From the NCBI RefSeq assembly GCF_021602585.1, contig NZ_BQIP01000012.1, positions 62,001 through 126,000 of the forward strand: 64,000 nt of DNA, written 5' to 3'. Shown one piece after another: positions 7,601 to 15,972 of the stretch; the first letter of the stretch is position 1; each line of letters opens with the position of its first letter. This DNA comes from Pseudomonas faucium (GTDB taxonomy: Bacteria; Pseudomonadota; Gammaproteobacteria; Pseudomonadales; Pseudomonadaceae). The notes below the pieces were generated by a model. The model made no database searches, was not told where the DNA came from, and was given only the letters and a program-made list of their open reading frames with translations. Position numbers and translations under genes: made by a program.

Positions 7601-8330
7601 CAGCGCTATCGCCTGCCTTGCCCGACTGCTGGACGAAACGCATCATCCACTCCCCCACCAGGTCGCCCTGGTGTTCGGTGGCCAGGCTCGCCACCGCCTT
7701 GTGGTACACCTCATCGCCCAGGTAATCCTGGCGCGCATCGAGCAGCGCCCGCGAGTAGTCGTGGACGAACTCCGGATGGCCCTGGAAGCACAGCACCTGG
7801 TCACGGATGTGATACGCCGCATTCGGGCAGAAATCGCTCGAGGCAATCACCGTGGCGCCCTCCGGCAGCTCGGTCACCTGGTCCTGGTGGCTGATCAGCA
7901 GGCTCAGCTCGGACACTTGCGGGTCCATCCACGGCGCGTGCGCAGCCAGTGAATAACGGTGCACGCCCACCCCCCAACCCTTGTCGGCGCGCTCGGCCTT
8001 GCCACCCAGGGTCAGCGCCAGCAGTTGATGGCCGAAACACACGCCCAGCAACTTCTCGCCACGCTCGTACAGCTTCAACAGGTAGGCCTTGAGCGTCTGG
8101 ATCCATGGATCGTTGCCGAACGAGTCAGCCTTGCTGCCGGTCACCAGGTAGGCGTCGAAACGTTCGCCATCGGGGGGATAGTCGCCGTTCATCACGTTGT
8201 ACACACAAAACTCGGCTGCGATCGGCTGCCGCGAGAAGAGCTGCTCGAACATCCTTCCGTAGCCCTGGTACTGCGCGGTCAACTCCGGTCGCAGGACATC
8301 GGTTTCAAGGATGCAGATGCGTAACGACAT
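7596..8330 (-). CDS. Class I glutamine amidotransferase-like protein
   Basis: A 244-residue protein with the glutaminase fold. The nucleophile is Cys98 in GVCFGHQ, and His185 and Glu187 in GHPEF complete the triad. It has no fused synthase domain, so it belongs with the stand-alone YfeJ-like/GMP-synthase-like glutamine amidotransferases, which in some species act on gamma-glutamyl amines. The ATG at 8330 follows AGGACTATCCC; the frame extends upstream to 8399 but without support. It is convergent with corA across a REP pair. The substrate is unknown. Confidence 0.87.
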   Translation of the reverse strand: MSLRICILETDVLRPELTAQYQGYGRMFEQLFSRQPIAAEFCVYNVMNGDYPPDGERFDAYLVTGSKADSFGNDPWIQTLKAYLLKLYERGEKLLGVCFGHQLLALTLGGKAERADKGWGVGVHRYSLAAHAPWMDPQVSELSLLISHQDQVTELPEGATVIASSDFCPNAAYHIRDQVLCFQGHPEFVHDYSRALLDARQDYLGDEVYHKAVASLATEHQGDLVGEWMMRFVQQSGKAGDSAA

Positions 8331-8694
8331 AGGGATAGTCCTGAACGACATGGGTGGGAATCTGTTGTAAAGACTGACGCGAAAGGCACGTACAAGCAAG
8401 TAGGCTGCACTGACGAACGGTCACATTTTGCCGGACTGGCGATGGCAGATTCGCGGCCGTCTAGTCAGGACATACCAGCGAAATGGCCTTTGGCCTCATA
8501 GCACATCGCGATTTCGGATGAGGCCAATAGAACAAAGGGTTCTGAAACAGGGATGACGCAGCCCCTACTGTTGGTTGTATATCGATTTCAAAGAGGCAAG
8601 CAGTACCGGCGTGCTCCACGCCACTGTGATCGACCCGACGCGCGACAAGGAAGCCAACGGGTATTCAGGAATAACAACAAGAAGGCGGTCCGCC
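8331..8694. other. Intergenic region with an inverted repeat, no confident gene
   Basis: This 364-base stretch separates two divergent transcription units. TTGGCCTCAT (8490-8499) is the exact complement of ATGAGGCCAA (8518-8527), a 10-bp stem with an 18-base loop. No T-run follows. The longer open frames here are short and lack coding character. Promoters for both flanking units should lie here, but I could not place them with confidence. Confidence 0.5.
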
Positions 8695-8790
8695 ATGTTC
8701 AGACAATCGAAACTTCGCCAAGCTGGGCTCATTCTGTTCGCCACCACGCTGCTGCTGATCCTGCCGAACCTCACGCGCTTGTTCGGCTGA
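8695..8790 (+). CDS. Possible 31-residue single-TM small protein
   Basis: MFRQSKLRQAG followed by a hydrophobic stretch (LILFATTLLLILP) and a short tail NLTRLFG. GAAGGCGG lies about eight bases before the ATG, a good ribosome binding site. The form (basic N-terminus, single membrane helix, about 30 residues) is typical of bacterial membrane microproteins that attach to larger complexes. It precedes the cytochrome c gene by about 65 bases on the same strand. A longer in-frame start at 8575 exists but adds non-hydrophobic sequence without a good SD. Confidence 0.45.
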   Translation: MFRQSKLRQAGLILFATTLLLILPNLTRLFG

Positions 8791-8856
8791 TGGTGGCTGT
8801 GGCGTTCACCGGTCATGCACAGGTAACCTGCCGGCCTTGATGGTCGGAGAATGCCC

Positions 8857-9657
8857 ATGCGCCGTTGCTTTGCCCTGCTCGCCCTGCTCTGCAGCCTGCC
8901 GCTGTCGGCGGCGCAGCTGCACCTGGAACTGGGCGGCACGCCGCGCCAGCTGGACAGCGCCGACCTGCTGAGCCTGCCCCAGGCCCGCGATATCAGCATC
9001 GAACAAGACGTTTCCTACAAGCGGCCCATGCGCTATCGCGCGGTGCCGCTGGCCACGCTGTTGCCAGGCATCGCTGCCGATGACCATCTGCAGGCTGTGG
9101 CGCTCGATGGTTTCGCCGCCGAAATGCCCGCTGCCCCGCTGTTGCAGGATGGCCCGGCTCGCGCCTGGCTGGCGGTCGAAGACCCGGGCAAGCCCTGGCC
9201 TGCCTTGAGCAAAGGCAAGCCGAGTGCCGGGCCGTTCTACCTGGTGTGGACGAACCCACAGGCAAGCGGCATACGCCCGGAGCAATGGCCGTTCCAGATC
9301 GCCACGATCCGCCGCCTGGCGCCTGTCGAGCAACGCTTCCCGGCGCTGCTGCCAGACCCGAAACTGCCGGCCGATGATCCGGTGCGCAAGGGCTTTGCCC
9401 TGTTTCAGCAGAACTGCCTGGCCTGCCATCGGCTCAACGGCGCCGGTGATGCGCAGTTCGGGCCGGACCTGAATGTGCCGCACAACCCGACCGAGTATTT
9501 CCAGCCGGGGTTTTTGCGCCAGTACATTCGCGACCCGCAAAGCTTGCGGCAGTGGCCCCAGGCACGGATGCCGGGGTTTGCCGAAAGTGTGCTGAGTGAA
9601 CAGGAACTGGATGCCTTGCTGGCTTACCTGGGGCATATGGCCAAGCGCAAGCCTTGA
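8857..9657 (+). CDS. Periplasmic c-type cytochrome with N-terminal molybdopterin-oxidoreductase-like domain
   Basis: A 266-residue exported protein. A signal peptide is clear (MRRCFALLALLCSLPLSAAQ). Residues 20-165 resemble the sulfite-oxidase-type molybdopterin domain in reduced form (YRAVPLATLLPG, VALDGFAAEMP, GPFYLVW). Residues 170-266 are a monohaem cytochrome c with CLACH at 187-191 and a probable axial methionine in ARMPGF. The start at 8857 is preferred because GGAGA is six bases upstream; the ATG at 8851 overlaps that SD. It would pass electrons in the periplasm; its partner is not visible here. Confidence 0.85.
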   Translation: MRRCFALLALLCSLPLSAAQLHLELGGTPRQLDSADLLSLPQARDISIEQDVSYKRPMRYRAVPLATLLPGIAADDHLQAVALDGFAAEMPAAPLLQDGPARAWLAVEDPGKPWPALSKGKPSAGPFYLVWTNPQASGIRPEQWPFQIATIRRLAPVEQRFPALLPDPKLPADDPVRKGFALFQQNCLACHRLNGAGDAQFGPDLNVPHNPTEYFQPGFLRQYIRDPQSLRQWPQARMPGFAESVLSEQELDALLAYLGHMAKRKP

Positions 9658-9691
9658 GGGCCCAATCGCCGGCAAGCCGGCTCCCACAGGA
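9656..9691. repeat. Single REP element
   Basis: GGGCCCAATCGCCGGCAAGC followed by CGGCTCCCACAGG, without an inverted partner, immediately after the cytochrome stop codon. Confidence 0.85.
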
Positions 9692-9741
9692 ATCTCACTG
9701 TCTTCGAGTGCTTCGAAATGCCTGTGGGCAGCCCTGGGGTT

Positions 9742-10077
9742 TCAGGCTATTGGCCGCTCATGCTTGACGCCCCAGCCTTCGACCTCGCCGCCGTAGGGTG
9801 AAACGACCTGCTCGAAGCGCTCCTCGAAGTCACCGATGCCGCCATAGGTGGCATACATGACCTTGCTCAGTTCCAGGTGCCACGCGCCGTCGTCACGCTC
9901 ATGCACCTGGGCATTGAGCGACTCGCCACGAAACTGCCCAGCCGCCCGGCGCGCGTTGGCCTCGTCGGGAAATACCGCGTAGAACTCGATGGGATGGATG
10001 CGGGTGAAATCGAAACCGCCAGCTTTCATCTGGCGCAGGACATTGCTGCTGATATCGTCGTTCTGGCTGCTGCTCAT
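9742..10077 (-). CDS. rraB: RraB-family ribonuclease E inhibitor-like protein
   Basis: A 111-residue acidic protein resembling the RraB family, which in E. coli binds RNase E and remodels RNA decay. Family-like features are the early segment GFDFTRIHPIEFYAVFPDE, the middle EVxERDDG-type strand, and the C-terminal GGEVEGWGV. GGGAGGA eight bases before the ATG at 10077 fixes the start; the open frame runs upstream to 10230 without support. The gene name is transferred by resemblance, and Pseudomonas proteins of this family have not to my knowledge been shown to regulate RNase E. Confidence 0.75.
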   Translation of the reverse strand: MSSSQNDDISSNVLRQMKAGGFDFTRIHPIEFYAVFPDEANARRAAGQFRGESLNAQVHERDDGAWHLELSKVMYATYGGIGDFEERFEQVVSPYGGEVEGWGVKHERPIA

Positions 10078-10251
10078 GAATCGTCCTCCCGAATAAAGCG
10101 ATGGATAGACTTTCCGTGCACTACGCACCTGCCGAAACGGCCGGCAGATCGAGCTGATGCAAGACGCGAACTGAATAGGTGTGGCCCCGCAGAAAAGGCC
10201 TACACCTCCCTCCAGCGTAGTGCCTGGCACGGCACCACGCCAACCTGCGGG

Positions 10252-10488
10252 TCAGGATGCTGCTTTGATACTGGTGATGATCACGCCGTTCTGCTCCTTG
10301 AGCCAGCGTGCCGTGGGGGATGGGGCGCGGTCCTGGAAGTCGTTGAGGTCCAGCTCATCCATGACCGGAAACAGATGCGAACGAATGGCGCGGGCCGCCT
10401 CTTCCTCGCTGGGGCACAGTTCCCCGTGCATCACCAACGTGGTCGGCTCGCCTTTCTGGTCGGCAAAGATGACTTCCCACTCTTTCAT
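10252..10488 (-). CDS. Conserved hypothetical small protein
   Basis: A 78-residue soluble protein beginning MKEWEVIFADQKGE. It has an alternating strand-helix pattern and no membrane segment or signal peptide. GAGGGC lies about eight bases before the ATG. It is on the same strand as the RraB-like gene, 174 bases upstream of it, and downstream of the LTA-synthase-like gene. I do not recognise the family. Confidence 0.65.
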   Translation of the reverse strand: MKEWEVIFADQKGEPTTLVMHGELCPSEEEAARAIRSHLFPVMDELDLNDFQDRAPSPTARWLKEQNGVIITSIKAAS

Positions 10489-10543
10489 CGAATAGCCCTC
10501 AAGCAGAGAACATCGGAGTTGATGCCTGTAATTGCTTGACCGT

Positions 10544-10576
10544 GGGCCGAGGGGATTTGTTCAGTCCACTCGGCCC
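10544..10576 (-). terminator. Hairpin after the LTA-synthase-like gene
   Basis: GGGCCGAG (10544-10551) and CTCGGCCC (10569-10576) are exact complements with a 17-base loop, located about 20 bases beyond the stop codon of the minus-strand gene. There is no T-run, so intrinsic termination is only possible. Confidence 0.4.
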
Positions 10577-10596
10577 TGGCACAGATGAAATCGCTG

Positions 10597-12651
10597 TTAC
10601 TTTGGCGTGCCGTGAACGACACCGGCGGTGTTGTCCAGCAAGCTCTTGGTCGCGGTCTGGATGTACGCTTCGAGCTTCTTGAGCATTTCCGGCTGGTCCG
10701 GGCTCTCGATCAGTTCGGCCTTGAACTCGCGGCCCAGCTGGTAGCGGTACATGCGCGGGCTCATGTCCTTGGACTCGATGAGGATGCGGTCACCCTGCAC
10801 CAGGCCGACGATCTGCTCGCTGCCCGACGGCTTGATCATGCCCACGCCCTGGTCGCCCTCAGGCAGGTTGAGCAGGTCGCGGCCCCAGCACTGGTGGCGC
10901 GTCTCGCCACCGAGGCGGCCCATGATGGTCGGCACGATGTCGACCTGGGTGCCGACGGTGTGGTTGACCGCGCCGAACTTCTCCTGGATGCCCGGAGCGA
11001 TCAGCAACAGCGGCACGTTGAAGCGGCCCAGGTCCAGCTCGGTGACCTGCTGCTGGTTGCCGAAACCGTGGTCGCCGACGATGACGAACAGCGTGTCCTT
11101 GAAGTACGGCTCCTTGCGTGCCTTCTCGAAGAACTGGCCCAGCGCCCAGTCGGAGTAGCGCATGGCGGTCAGGTGCTCGTCCAGGCGGCCCTGGCCGGTC
11201 ACCGGCTCCACTGGCAGGTCTTTTGGCAGCGCATACGGGGTGTGGTTGGACAGCGTCTGCAACAGCGCGTAGATCGGCTTCTTGCCGTCGTGCTTGGCCA
11301 GCTCCTCGTTGCCGCGGTCGAACATGTCCTGGTCGGACACGCCCCAGGTCGGGTCGGAGAACACCGGGTTGACGAAGTCGTTACGGCCGATGAAGGTGGT
11401 CATGCCCTGGTTGCCGAAGAAACCGGACTGGTTGTCCCAGGCGAAGTCGCCGTTGTAGACATAGACATCGTCGTAGTCACGGGCGCTGAGCAAGGCCGGC
11501 AGGCCAGACAGCTTGTGGCCACCCTCCGGAGTCTGCATCAGGTATTCGAAGCCTGGCAGGTTGGGGAAGCAGGCCATGGTGGCGAACATACCCTGGTGGG
11601 TATGGGTGCCGTTGGAGAAGAAGCGGTCGAACAGCAGACCCTCCTTGGCCAGCTTGTCGAAGTACGGGGTGATGTTGTTCGGGCTGCCCAGGGCACCGAC
11701 CGAATGGCCGGCGAAGCTTTCCATCAAGATCACCACGACGTTCTTGATCGGCAGGGTGCGCTCGGCCGGCGGCACGAAGTCGCGGCGGATCGCAGCCTCG
11801 TCGGCATCGACCAGGGTGTCGTAAGGGGTCAGCAAGTGCTCGCGCACGGTCTGGGTGGCCAGTTTCTGCTCCAGCACCGGCTTCCAGATGTTGGCGCGGT
11901 CTTCGCCGAAGCGGCTCTTGGCGGCGTCGATCAGGGTCAGGGTGCCGTTCAGGCCCAGCTGGTTGACGAAGTTGGAGTCGGTGGTGAAGGCATCACCCCA
12001 GCGCATGGGCGGGCCCTGGCGCAGGGTGCCACGGGCGGCGACCACGGCCACCAGCAAAATCACCATGAACACCGCCAGGCGGTTGTACCAGGGCGCCACG
12101 CGCTGCTGGCCGTTGCCCCGGGTCAGGCGGTCGATGCCCTTGAACAGCAGGCTCAGCAGCCAGGTGCCGAACAGCCAGGCAAGGATGTAGCGAACCACCG
12201 GGAAGCCGTACCAGAGCATGCTCAGCACGGTTTTCGGGTCTTCCTTGATGTACTGGAAGACCAGGCCGTTGAGGCGCTGGTGGAACTCGCGGTAGAAGTC
12301 CATCTCCATCAGGCCGAGGAACATCACCACGCTCGAGGAGAGCGTCAGCCAGAAGCGGAACAGGCCACGCTGGGCCATCGCCCAGGGGCTGAGCATCGCC
12401 AGCAACAGCGGGATGCTCAGGTACACCACCACGCGCAGGTCGAAGCGCAGGCCGTTGAAGAAGCCTTCGGCGACTGTCGCGTAAGGGGTGTCGCCAATCA
12501 TGTCGCTGTTGTAGACCAGCAGCGCCAGGCGTACCAGGCTGAGCATCAGCATGATTACCAGGCCGCTGAGCAGCGTGTAGGCCAGGTGCGATTTCAAGGT
12601 CGGCGTGAAAGATCGCGCGCCCTGTTGCTTCAAGGCATCCGTGTTAGCCAT
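10597..12651 (-). CDS. LTA synthase-like membrane sulfatase (phosphoglycerol/phosphoethanolamine transferase)
   Basis: A 684-residue protein. Five membrane helices occupy roughly residues 20-230, followed by an extracytoplasmic alkaline-phosphatase/sulfatase domain. Active-site features are visible: metal-site ESFAG, the catalytic threonine region NGTHTHQG (LtaS-type Thr nucleophile), and the C-terminal GDHGFG metal ligands. Gram-negative members of this family modify periplasmic glucans or lipids with phosphoglycerol, as OpgB does. Nothing nearby indicates the acceptor. The gene stands alone, with a possible hairpin terminator after it. Confidence 0.9.
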   Translation of the reverse strand: MANTDALKQQGARSFTPTLKSHLAYTLLSGLVIMLMLSLVRLALLVYNSDMIGDTPYATVAEGFFNGLRFDLRVVVYLSIPLLLAMLSPWAMAQRGLFRFWLTLSSSVVMFLGLMEMDFYREFHQRLNGLVFQYIKEDPKTVLSMLWYGFPVVRYILAWLFGTWLLSLLFKGIDRLTRGNGQQRVAPWYNRLAVFMVILLVAVVAARGTLRQGPPMRWGDAFTTDSNFVNQLGLNGTLTLIDAAKSRFGEDRANIWKPVLEQKLATQTVREHLLTPYDTLVDADEAAIRRDFVPPAERTLPIKNVVVILMESFAGHSVGALGSPNNITPYFDKLAKEGLLFDRFFSNGTHTHQGMFATMACFPNLPGFEYLMQTPEGGHKLSGLPALLSARDYDDVYVYNGDFAWDNQSGFFGNQGMTTFIGRNDFVNPVFSDPTWGVSDQDMFDRGNEELAKHDGKKPIYALLQTLSNHTPYALPKDLPVEPVTGQGRLDEHLTAMRYSDWALGQFFEKARKEPYFKDTLFVIVGDHGFGNQQQVTELDLGRFNVPLLLIAPGIQEKFGAVNHTVGTQVDIVPTIMGRLGGETRHQCWGRDLLNLPEGDQGVGMIKPSGSEQIVGLVQGDRILIESKDMSPRMYRYQLGREFKAELIESPDQPEMLKKLEAYIQTATKSLLDNTAGVVHGTPK

Positions 12652-12812
12652 GAATGTGGAAGTCCTAGGATTGCGGGTTGCGGAGATGGCGCTGGCTATA
12701 CCAACGCAGCATTGTGCGGGTGCGGATTCTGTTTAAACCAATGTGAAAATTTTGTCACGGCTCTGTTGCTGTTTTTGTCTGCGGCGGCCCTGCCACGGGC
12801 ACGCCGCTGTGC

Positions 12813-13004
12813 TCAGATGCGCACATCGCCCCTGGGCCCGGCAATCGCCCAGATCACCAGCCCGATCACCGGCAGCAGGGCGATCAGCAGAATCCACAGC
12901 ACCTTGACGCCTATCTCGCGGTTACTCTTGATCACATTGAGAATCGCCCAGATATCCAGGGCCAGGATGATCAGGCCAACCAGGCCATTGAATGTCGAAC
13001 CCAT
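12813..13004 (-). CDS. PLDc_N (phospholipase D-nuclease N-terminal) domain membrane protein
   Basis: A 63-residue protein with two membrane helices (about 5-25 and 35-55). The pattern WAILNVIKSN between the helices and LLPVIGLVIWAIAGPR at the end is characteristic of the PLDc_N family, small proteins homologous to the membrane anchor of cardiolipin synthases. GGGAGTG lies upstream of the ATG at 13004. No catalytic PLD domain follows, so it is a stand-alone anchor-like protein of unknown function. Confidence 0.8.
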   Translation of the reverse strand: MGSTFNGLVGLIILALDIWAILNVIKSNREIGVKVLWILLIALLPVIGLVIWAIAGPRGDVRI

Positions 13005-13131
13005 GTCGGTCACTCCCGTTGAACGTTCACGAGGCTGAGCATAGTCAGCTATCAGGGCGATAGAAGGGAATCCTTGGCCGCCTGCGCCGGTCACTGGATA
13101 GACTGCTTGTATCCATCAGTTCGAGGTGCCC

Positions 13132-14070
13132 ATGCCCCCTGCCCACACCCAAAGCGCCGCCCCTGCCTCATTGTTCAGTGCCTGGCGGCAACAGGTGGTC
13201 AACACCCCCTGGCTCAGCGCTGGCCTGGGCGTGAGCCTGCTGGCGGTGATCGTGCTGCTGGCGGCCAGCTTCTGGAATGCAATCAATGGCGACCATGCCG
13301 ACAACCTGCACCTGGCGCTGCTGGGGGGCCTTTCCGGGTTCGGCGCCACGGCGCTGGGCGCGGTGCTGGCGGTGGTGCTGCGCGACGTCAGCACCCGCAG
13401 CCAGGACGTGATGCTCGGCTTTGCCGCCGGCATGATGCTGGCAGCCAGCTCTTTCTCGTTGATTCTGCCGGGCCTGGATGCTGCCCGCGAAATCACCGGC
13501 AACGGCCCGGCGGCTGCCTTTACCGTGGTGCTGGGCATGGGCCTTGGCGTGCTGCTGATGCTCGGCCTCGACCGCTTCACCCCCCATGAACACGAGAGCA
13601 CCGGCCCCTGCGGCCCCGAGGCGGAGCGCATCAGCCGGGTGTGGCTGTTCGTGCTGGCGATCACCTTGCACAACCTGCCCGAGGGCATGGCGATTGGCGT
13701 GAGCTTCGCCAATGGCGACATGAACATCGGCCTGCCGTTGACCAGCGCCATCGCCATCCAGGACATCCCCGAAGGCCTGGCCGTGGCCCTGGCTCTGCGC
13801 GCCACGGGGCTGTCGAATTTCAAGGCGGCGCTGGTGGCGATCGGCTCGGGCCTGATGGAGCCGCTGGGGGCGGTGATCGGCCTGGGCATCTCCACCGGCT
13901 TTGCCCTGGCCTACCCGATCAGCATGGGGCTGGCGGCGGGGGCGATGATCTTCGTGGTGTCCCACGAGGTGATTCCCGAAACCCATCGCAATGGGCACCA
14001 GACCTCGGCGACCCTGGGGTTGATGGGCGGGTTTGCGGTGATGATGTTCCTGGATACCGCGCTGGGTTGA
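13132..14070 (+). CDS. ZIP-family metal transporter
   Basis: A 312-residue transporter of the ZIP family (zinc or other divalent cation uptake). Eight membrane segments are expected. The binuclear metal site is visible as HNLPEG (180-185) in helix IV and QDIPEG (210-215) in helix V. A short histidine-bearing loop (HEHES) lies between helices III and IV. I start at the ATG at 13132 with GAGGTG upstream; GTG at 13126 is also in frame. The sequence resembles ZupT/GufA-type proteins. It is divergent from the PLDc_N gene. Confidence 0.9.
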   Translation: MPPAHTQSAAPASLFSAWRQQVVNTPWLSAGLGVSLLAVIVLLAASFWNAINGDHADNLHLALLGGLSGFGATALGAVLAVVLRDVSTRSQDVMLGFAAGMMLAASSFSLILPGLDAAREITGNGPAAAFTVVLGMGLGVLLMLGLDRFTPHEHESTGPCGPEAERISRVWLFVLAITLHNLPEGMAIGVSFANGDMNIGLPLTSAIAIQDIPEGLAVALALRATGLSNFKAALVAIGSGLMEPLGAVIGLGISTGFALAYPISMGLAAGAMIFVVSHEVIPETHRNGHQTSATLGLMGGFAVMMFLDTALG

Positions 14071-14090
14071 GGTTCTGGGTTGGGCATTGC

Positions 14091-14170
14091 GGCCCTATCG
14101 CCGGCAAGCCGGCTCCCACAGGAAACAGCTGTGCAGTACCTGTGGGAGCCGGCTTGCCGGCGATAGGGCC
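14091..14170. repeat. REP pair forming a perfect 32-bp inverted repeat
   Basis: GGCCCTATCGCCGGCAAGCC and following bases (14091-14122) are the exact complement of 14139-14170, with a 16-base loop. It lies between the convergent ZIP transporter gene and the next minus-strand gene. Confidence 0.9.
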
Positions 14171-14190
14171 AGTGCAATCACCCCATCCAC

Positions 14191-14721
14191 TCAAACGTGA
14201 ACGGCAACCTTCAATGCCTCCAAGGCCGGCTCCACCTTGATCCCCACCGCAGCGCCCAACTCCTGCACCCGCGCCAGGTCGTGCTGACCCACCATCACCA
14301 TCTGCAGCTCGTCGTCGAGCAACTGGCTGAAGTTGAGCAGCACATAGCCGCCCGCTTCCTTGTTCAGCGCCCCCATCTGCACCTGGATGCGATTGAGCGC
14401 GGTCAGCGGCTCGGTACGCGCCAGCTGCTTGGGCTTGAGGGTGAACGGCACGCTCTTGTCGAACGAGTCGCTGATGTGCTGGAACAGCTCCTGGTAGCTG
14501 TCGGCCTGGAACACCACGGTATCCGGCAGGCTGCCGAGCACCACCCATTCGCCCAGCGGGATCGGGAAGCTGTCGTCGTAATTGATGTCAGGGTTGGCAG
14601 CCAGGAAGGCCGCCGGGTCGGCGTAGGCCTGGGCGGCCTCGTCGGCGATGCGCTCGATGTCTTCATCGCGCATGCAGCCGGCAGCGATGAGTTGGATGAA
14701 TTCGAGCAACTGGTTTTTCAT
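14191..14721 (-). CDS. Conserved hypothetical protein
   Basis: A 176-residue acidic soluble protein beginning MKNQLLEFIQLIAAG. It has a helical N-terminus, then mixed strands (WVVLGSLPDTVVFQADSY). There is no signal peptide, membrane helix or catalytic motif that I recognise. It is followed by a REP pair and preceded, 60 bases away on the same strand, by the ankyrin-repeat gene, so the two may be cotranscribed. Confidence 0.65.
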   Translation of the reverse strand: MKNQLLEFIQLIAAGCMRDEDIERIADEAAQAYADPAAFLAANPDINYDDSFPIPLGEWVVLGSLPDTVVFQADSYQELFQHISDSFDKSVPFTLKPKQLARTEPLTALNRIQVQMGALNKEAGGYVLLNFSQLLDDELQMVMVGQHDLARVQELGAAVGIKVEPALEALKVAVHV

Positions 14722-14781
14722 TGACGGGGGCCTGCGACGGGTGAAAAGTCGCCAAGGATAGCCGCAAACGCCCCCGAACGG

Positions 14782-15306
14782 TTAGCCGGCCAGCGCTTGC
14801 AAGCGCGCCGCAGCCTCCACCGCGCCCATGGTCTGCGCCGCCATCAGCGCGGTGACGCCGCGGGCATCCTGGTGCGCCGGGTCGGCGCCCTGGGCCAGCA
14901 GGTACTCGAGGATGTCGCCGCGGTTGAACATGGCCGCCAGCATCAGTGCAGTGCGCCCGTCCTGGGCGGCGGCGTCCACCGGCACGCCGTGCTCGAGCAA
15001 CACGCGGATCATCGCCAGGTCACCCTTGAACGCAGCGCCGGCAATCGGCAGCTGGCCATTGTCGTTGGAGATCAACGGATCGGCGCCATGGGCCAGCAAT
15101 ACCTGCACCGCGTCATGATGGCCGTGGTAGCTGGCCAGCATCAGCAGCGTGTCACCCTTGTGGTTGCGCAGGTTGGCTGGCAGGCCGCTGGCCAACAGCC
15201 GCTCGAGCATCGCGGCATCGCCCTGGCGGGCGCGTTCGAACACCTGCTCGGCAAAGGCTGCGGTTTCGTCATCGGTCATGATGGCGGGGGCGAGTTGATC
15301 GGACAT
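14782..15306 (-). CDS. Ankyrin-repeat protein
   Basis: A 174-residue protein made of about four ankyrin repeats, seen as GDTLLMLASYHGH, GQLPIAGAAFKGD, GRTALMLAAMFNRGD and GVTALMAAQTMGA at roughly 33-residue spacing. Ankyrin repeats mediate protein-protein contact; no enzymatic domain is present. AGGAGG eight bases before the ATG at 15306 fixes the start. It has no signal peptide, so it is cytoplasmic. The partner is unknown. Confidence 0.88.
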   Translation of the reverse strand: MSDQLAPAIMTDDETAAFAEQVFERARQGDAAMLERLLASGLPANLRNHKGDTLLMLASYHGHHDAVQVLLAHGADPLISNDNGQLPIAGAAFKGDLAMIRVLLEHGVPVDAAAQDGRTALMLAAMFNRGDILEYLLAQGADPAHQDARGVTALMAAQTMGAVEAAARLQALAG

Positions 15307-15514
15307 CTGGAACCTCCTGGCAGAAAAGATTGCCCAAGTGTTTGTCAGGCAAGGCCAAGGGGTCAAAGGTTCAGAATCTATGGGGCCGATAGGGATGGCC
15401 GGGCTCGTGCAAAATGCACTATGCAAAATGCACGACCATGCAGCCTGCACGATGGCACTCTAAAAAAAACTACTTAAGCCACTGAATTTAAAGGAATTTT
15501 TCAAGGAGACTTTT

Positions 15515-15532
15515 CTGGCACGGTCACTGCAA
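15515..15532 (+). promoter_or_regulatory. Putative sigma-54 promoter
   Basis: CTGGCACGGTCACTGCAA contains the invariant GG (15517-15518) and GC (15529-15530) with exactly ten bases between them, and matches the TGGCACG-N4-TTGCA consensus except for one base (CTGCA). It lies about 42 bases before the start codon of the DUF3509 gene. No enhancer-binding-protein site was identified. Confidence 0.65.
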
Positions 15533-15573
15533 CAGTCAACTCACGTCTGCCCATCTAACAGTCAGGAGTTGAT

Positions 15574-15846
15574 ATGGACCTCATCCAGGAAAAGTTCGTC
15601 TCGGTGTTCTCGGCTTACCAGGTCGCCACCCAGCCTCGCCCCGATGGTGGCATCCTGCTGACACTTCGCGCCGCTGACGGCAAAGTGACCCGCCGTGTGC
15701 TGACCTACGCGCAAATGCACAGTGCCGAGCAGCTGTCCTGGGCCATCAGCGCCATTCGCCGAGACCTGGCGGAACAGGCCAGCGAACTGCCCGTCATTTC
15801 GATGCTGCAGAGTCAGCAGCGGTTTGCCCTGCCGACCTATCGATAA
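15574..15846 (+). CDS. DUF3509 domain-containing protein
   Basis: A 90-residue protein starting MDLIQEKFVSVFSAYQV, which matches the DUF3509 family, found as several paralogs in Pseudomonas. It is soluble, with a strand-rich N-terminal half and a helical C-terminal half. CAGGAG precedes the ATG by seven bases. A sigma-54-type promoter lies just upstream, suggesting control by nitrogen status or another RpoN-dependent signal. The molecular role is unknown. Confidence 0.88.
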   Translation: MDLIQEKFVSVFSAYQVATQPRPDGGILLTLRAADGKVTRRVLTYAQMHSAEQLSWAISAIRRDLAEQASELPVISMLQSQQRFALPTYR

Positions 15847-15856
15847 GGTTTGTCTG

Positions 15857-15964
15857 TACCGGCCTCTCGCGGCTGAACCCGCGCCTACACACGGTTGCTG
15901 CATTGCCCATAGGGATGGCGGGGCACCGTTGTTGCAGGAGCGGATTCATCCGCGATGAGGCCCG
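15857..15964. repeat. Degenerate REP-like inverted repeat
   Basis: CCGGCCTCTCGCGGCTGAAC and, about 75 bases later, GATTCATCCGCGATGAGGCC form diverged outward REP-like arms between the convergent DUF3509 and acireductone-dioxygenase-like genes. Confidence 0.5.
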
Positions 15965-15972
15965 GTCAGACA

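Noticed and set aside
10585-13038. 817-codon plus-strand open frame
   Set aside because: It runs antisense through the LTA-synthase-like gene and the PLDc_N gene; the translation is low-complexity and histidine/glutamine/valine-rich, a normal shadow in high-G+C DNA.
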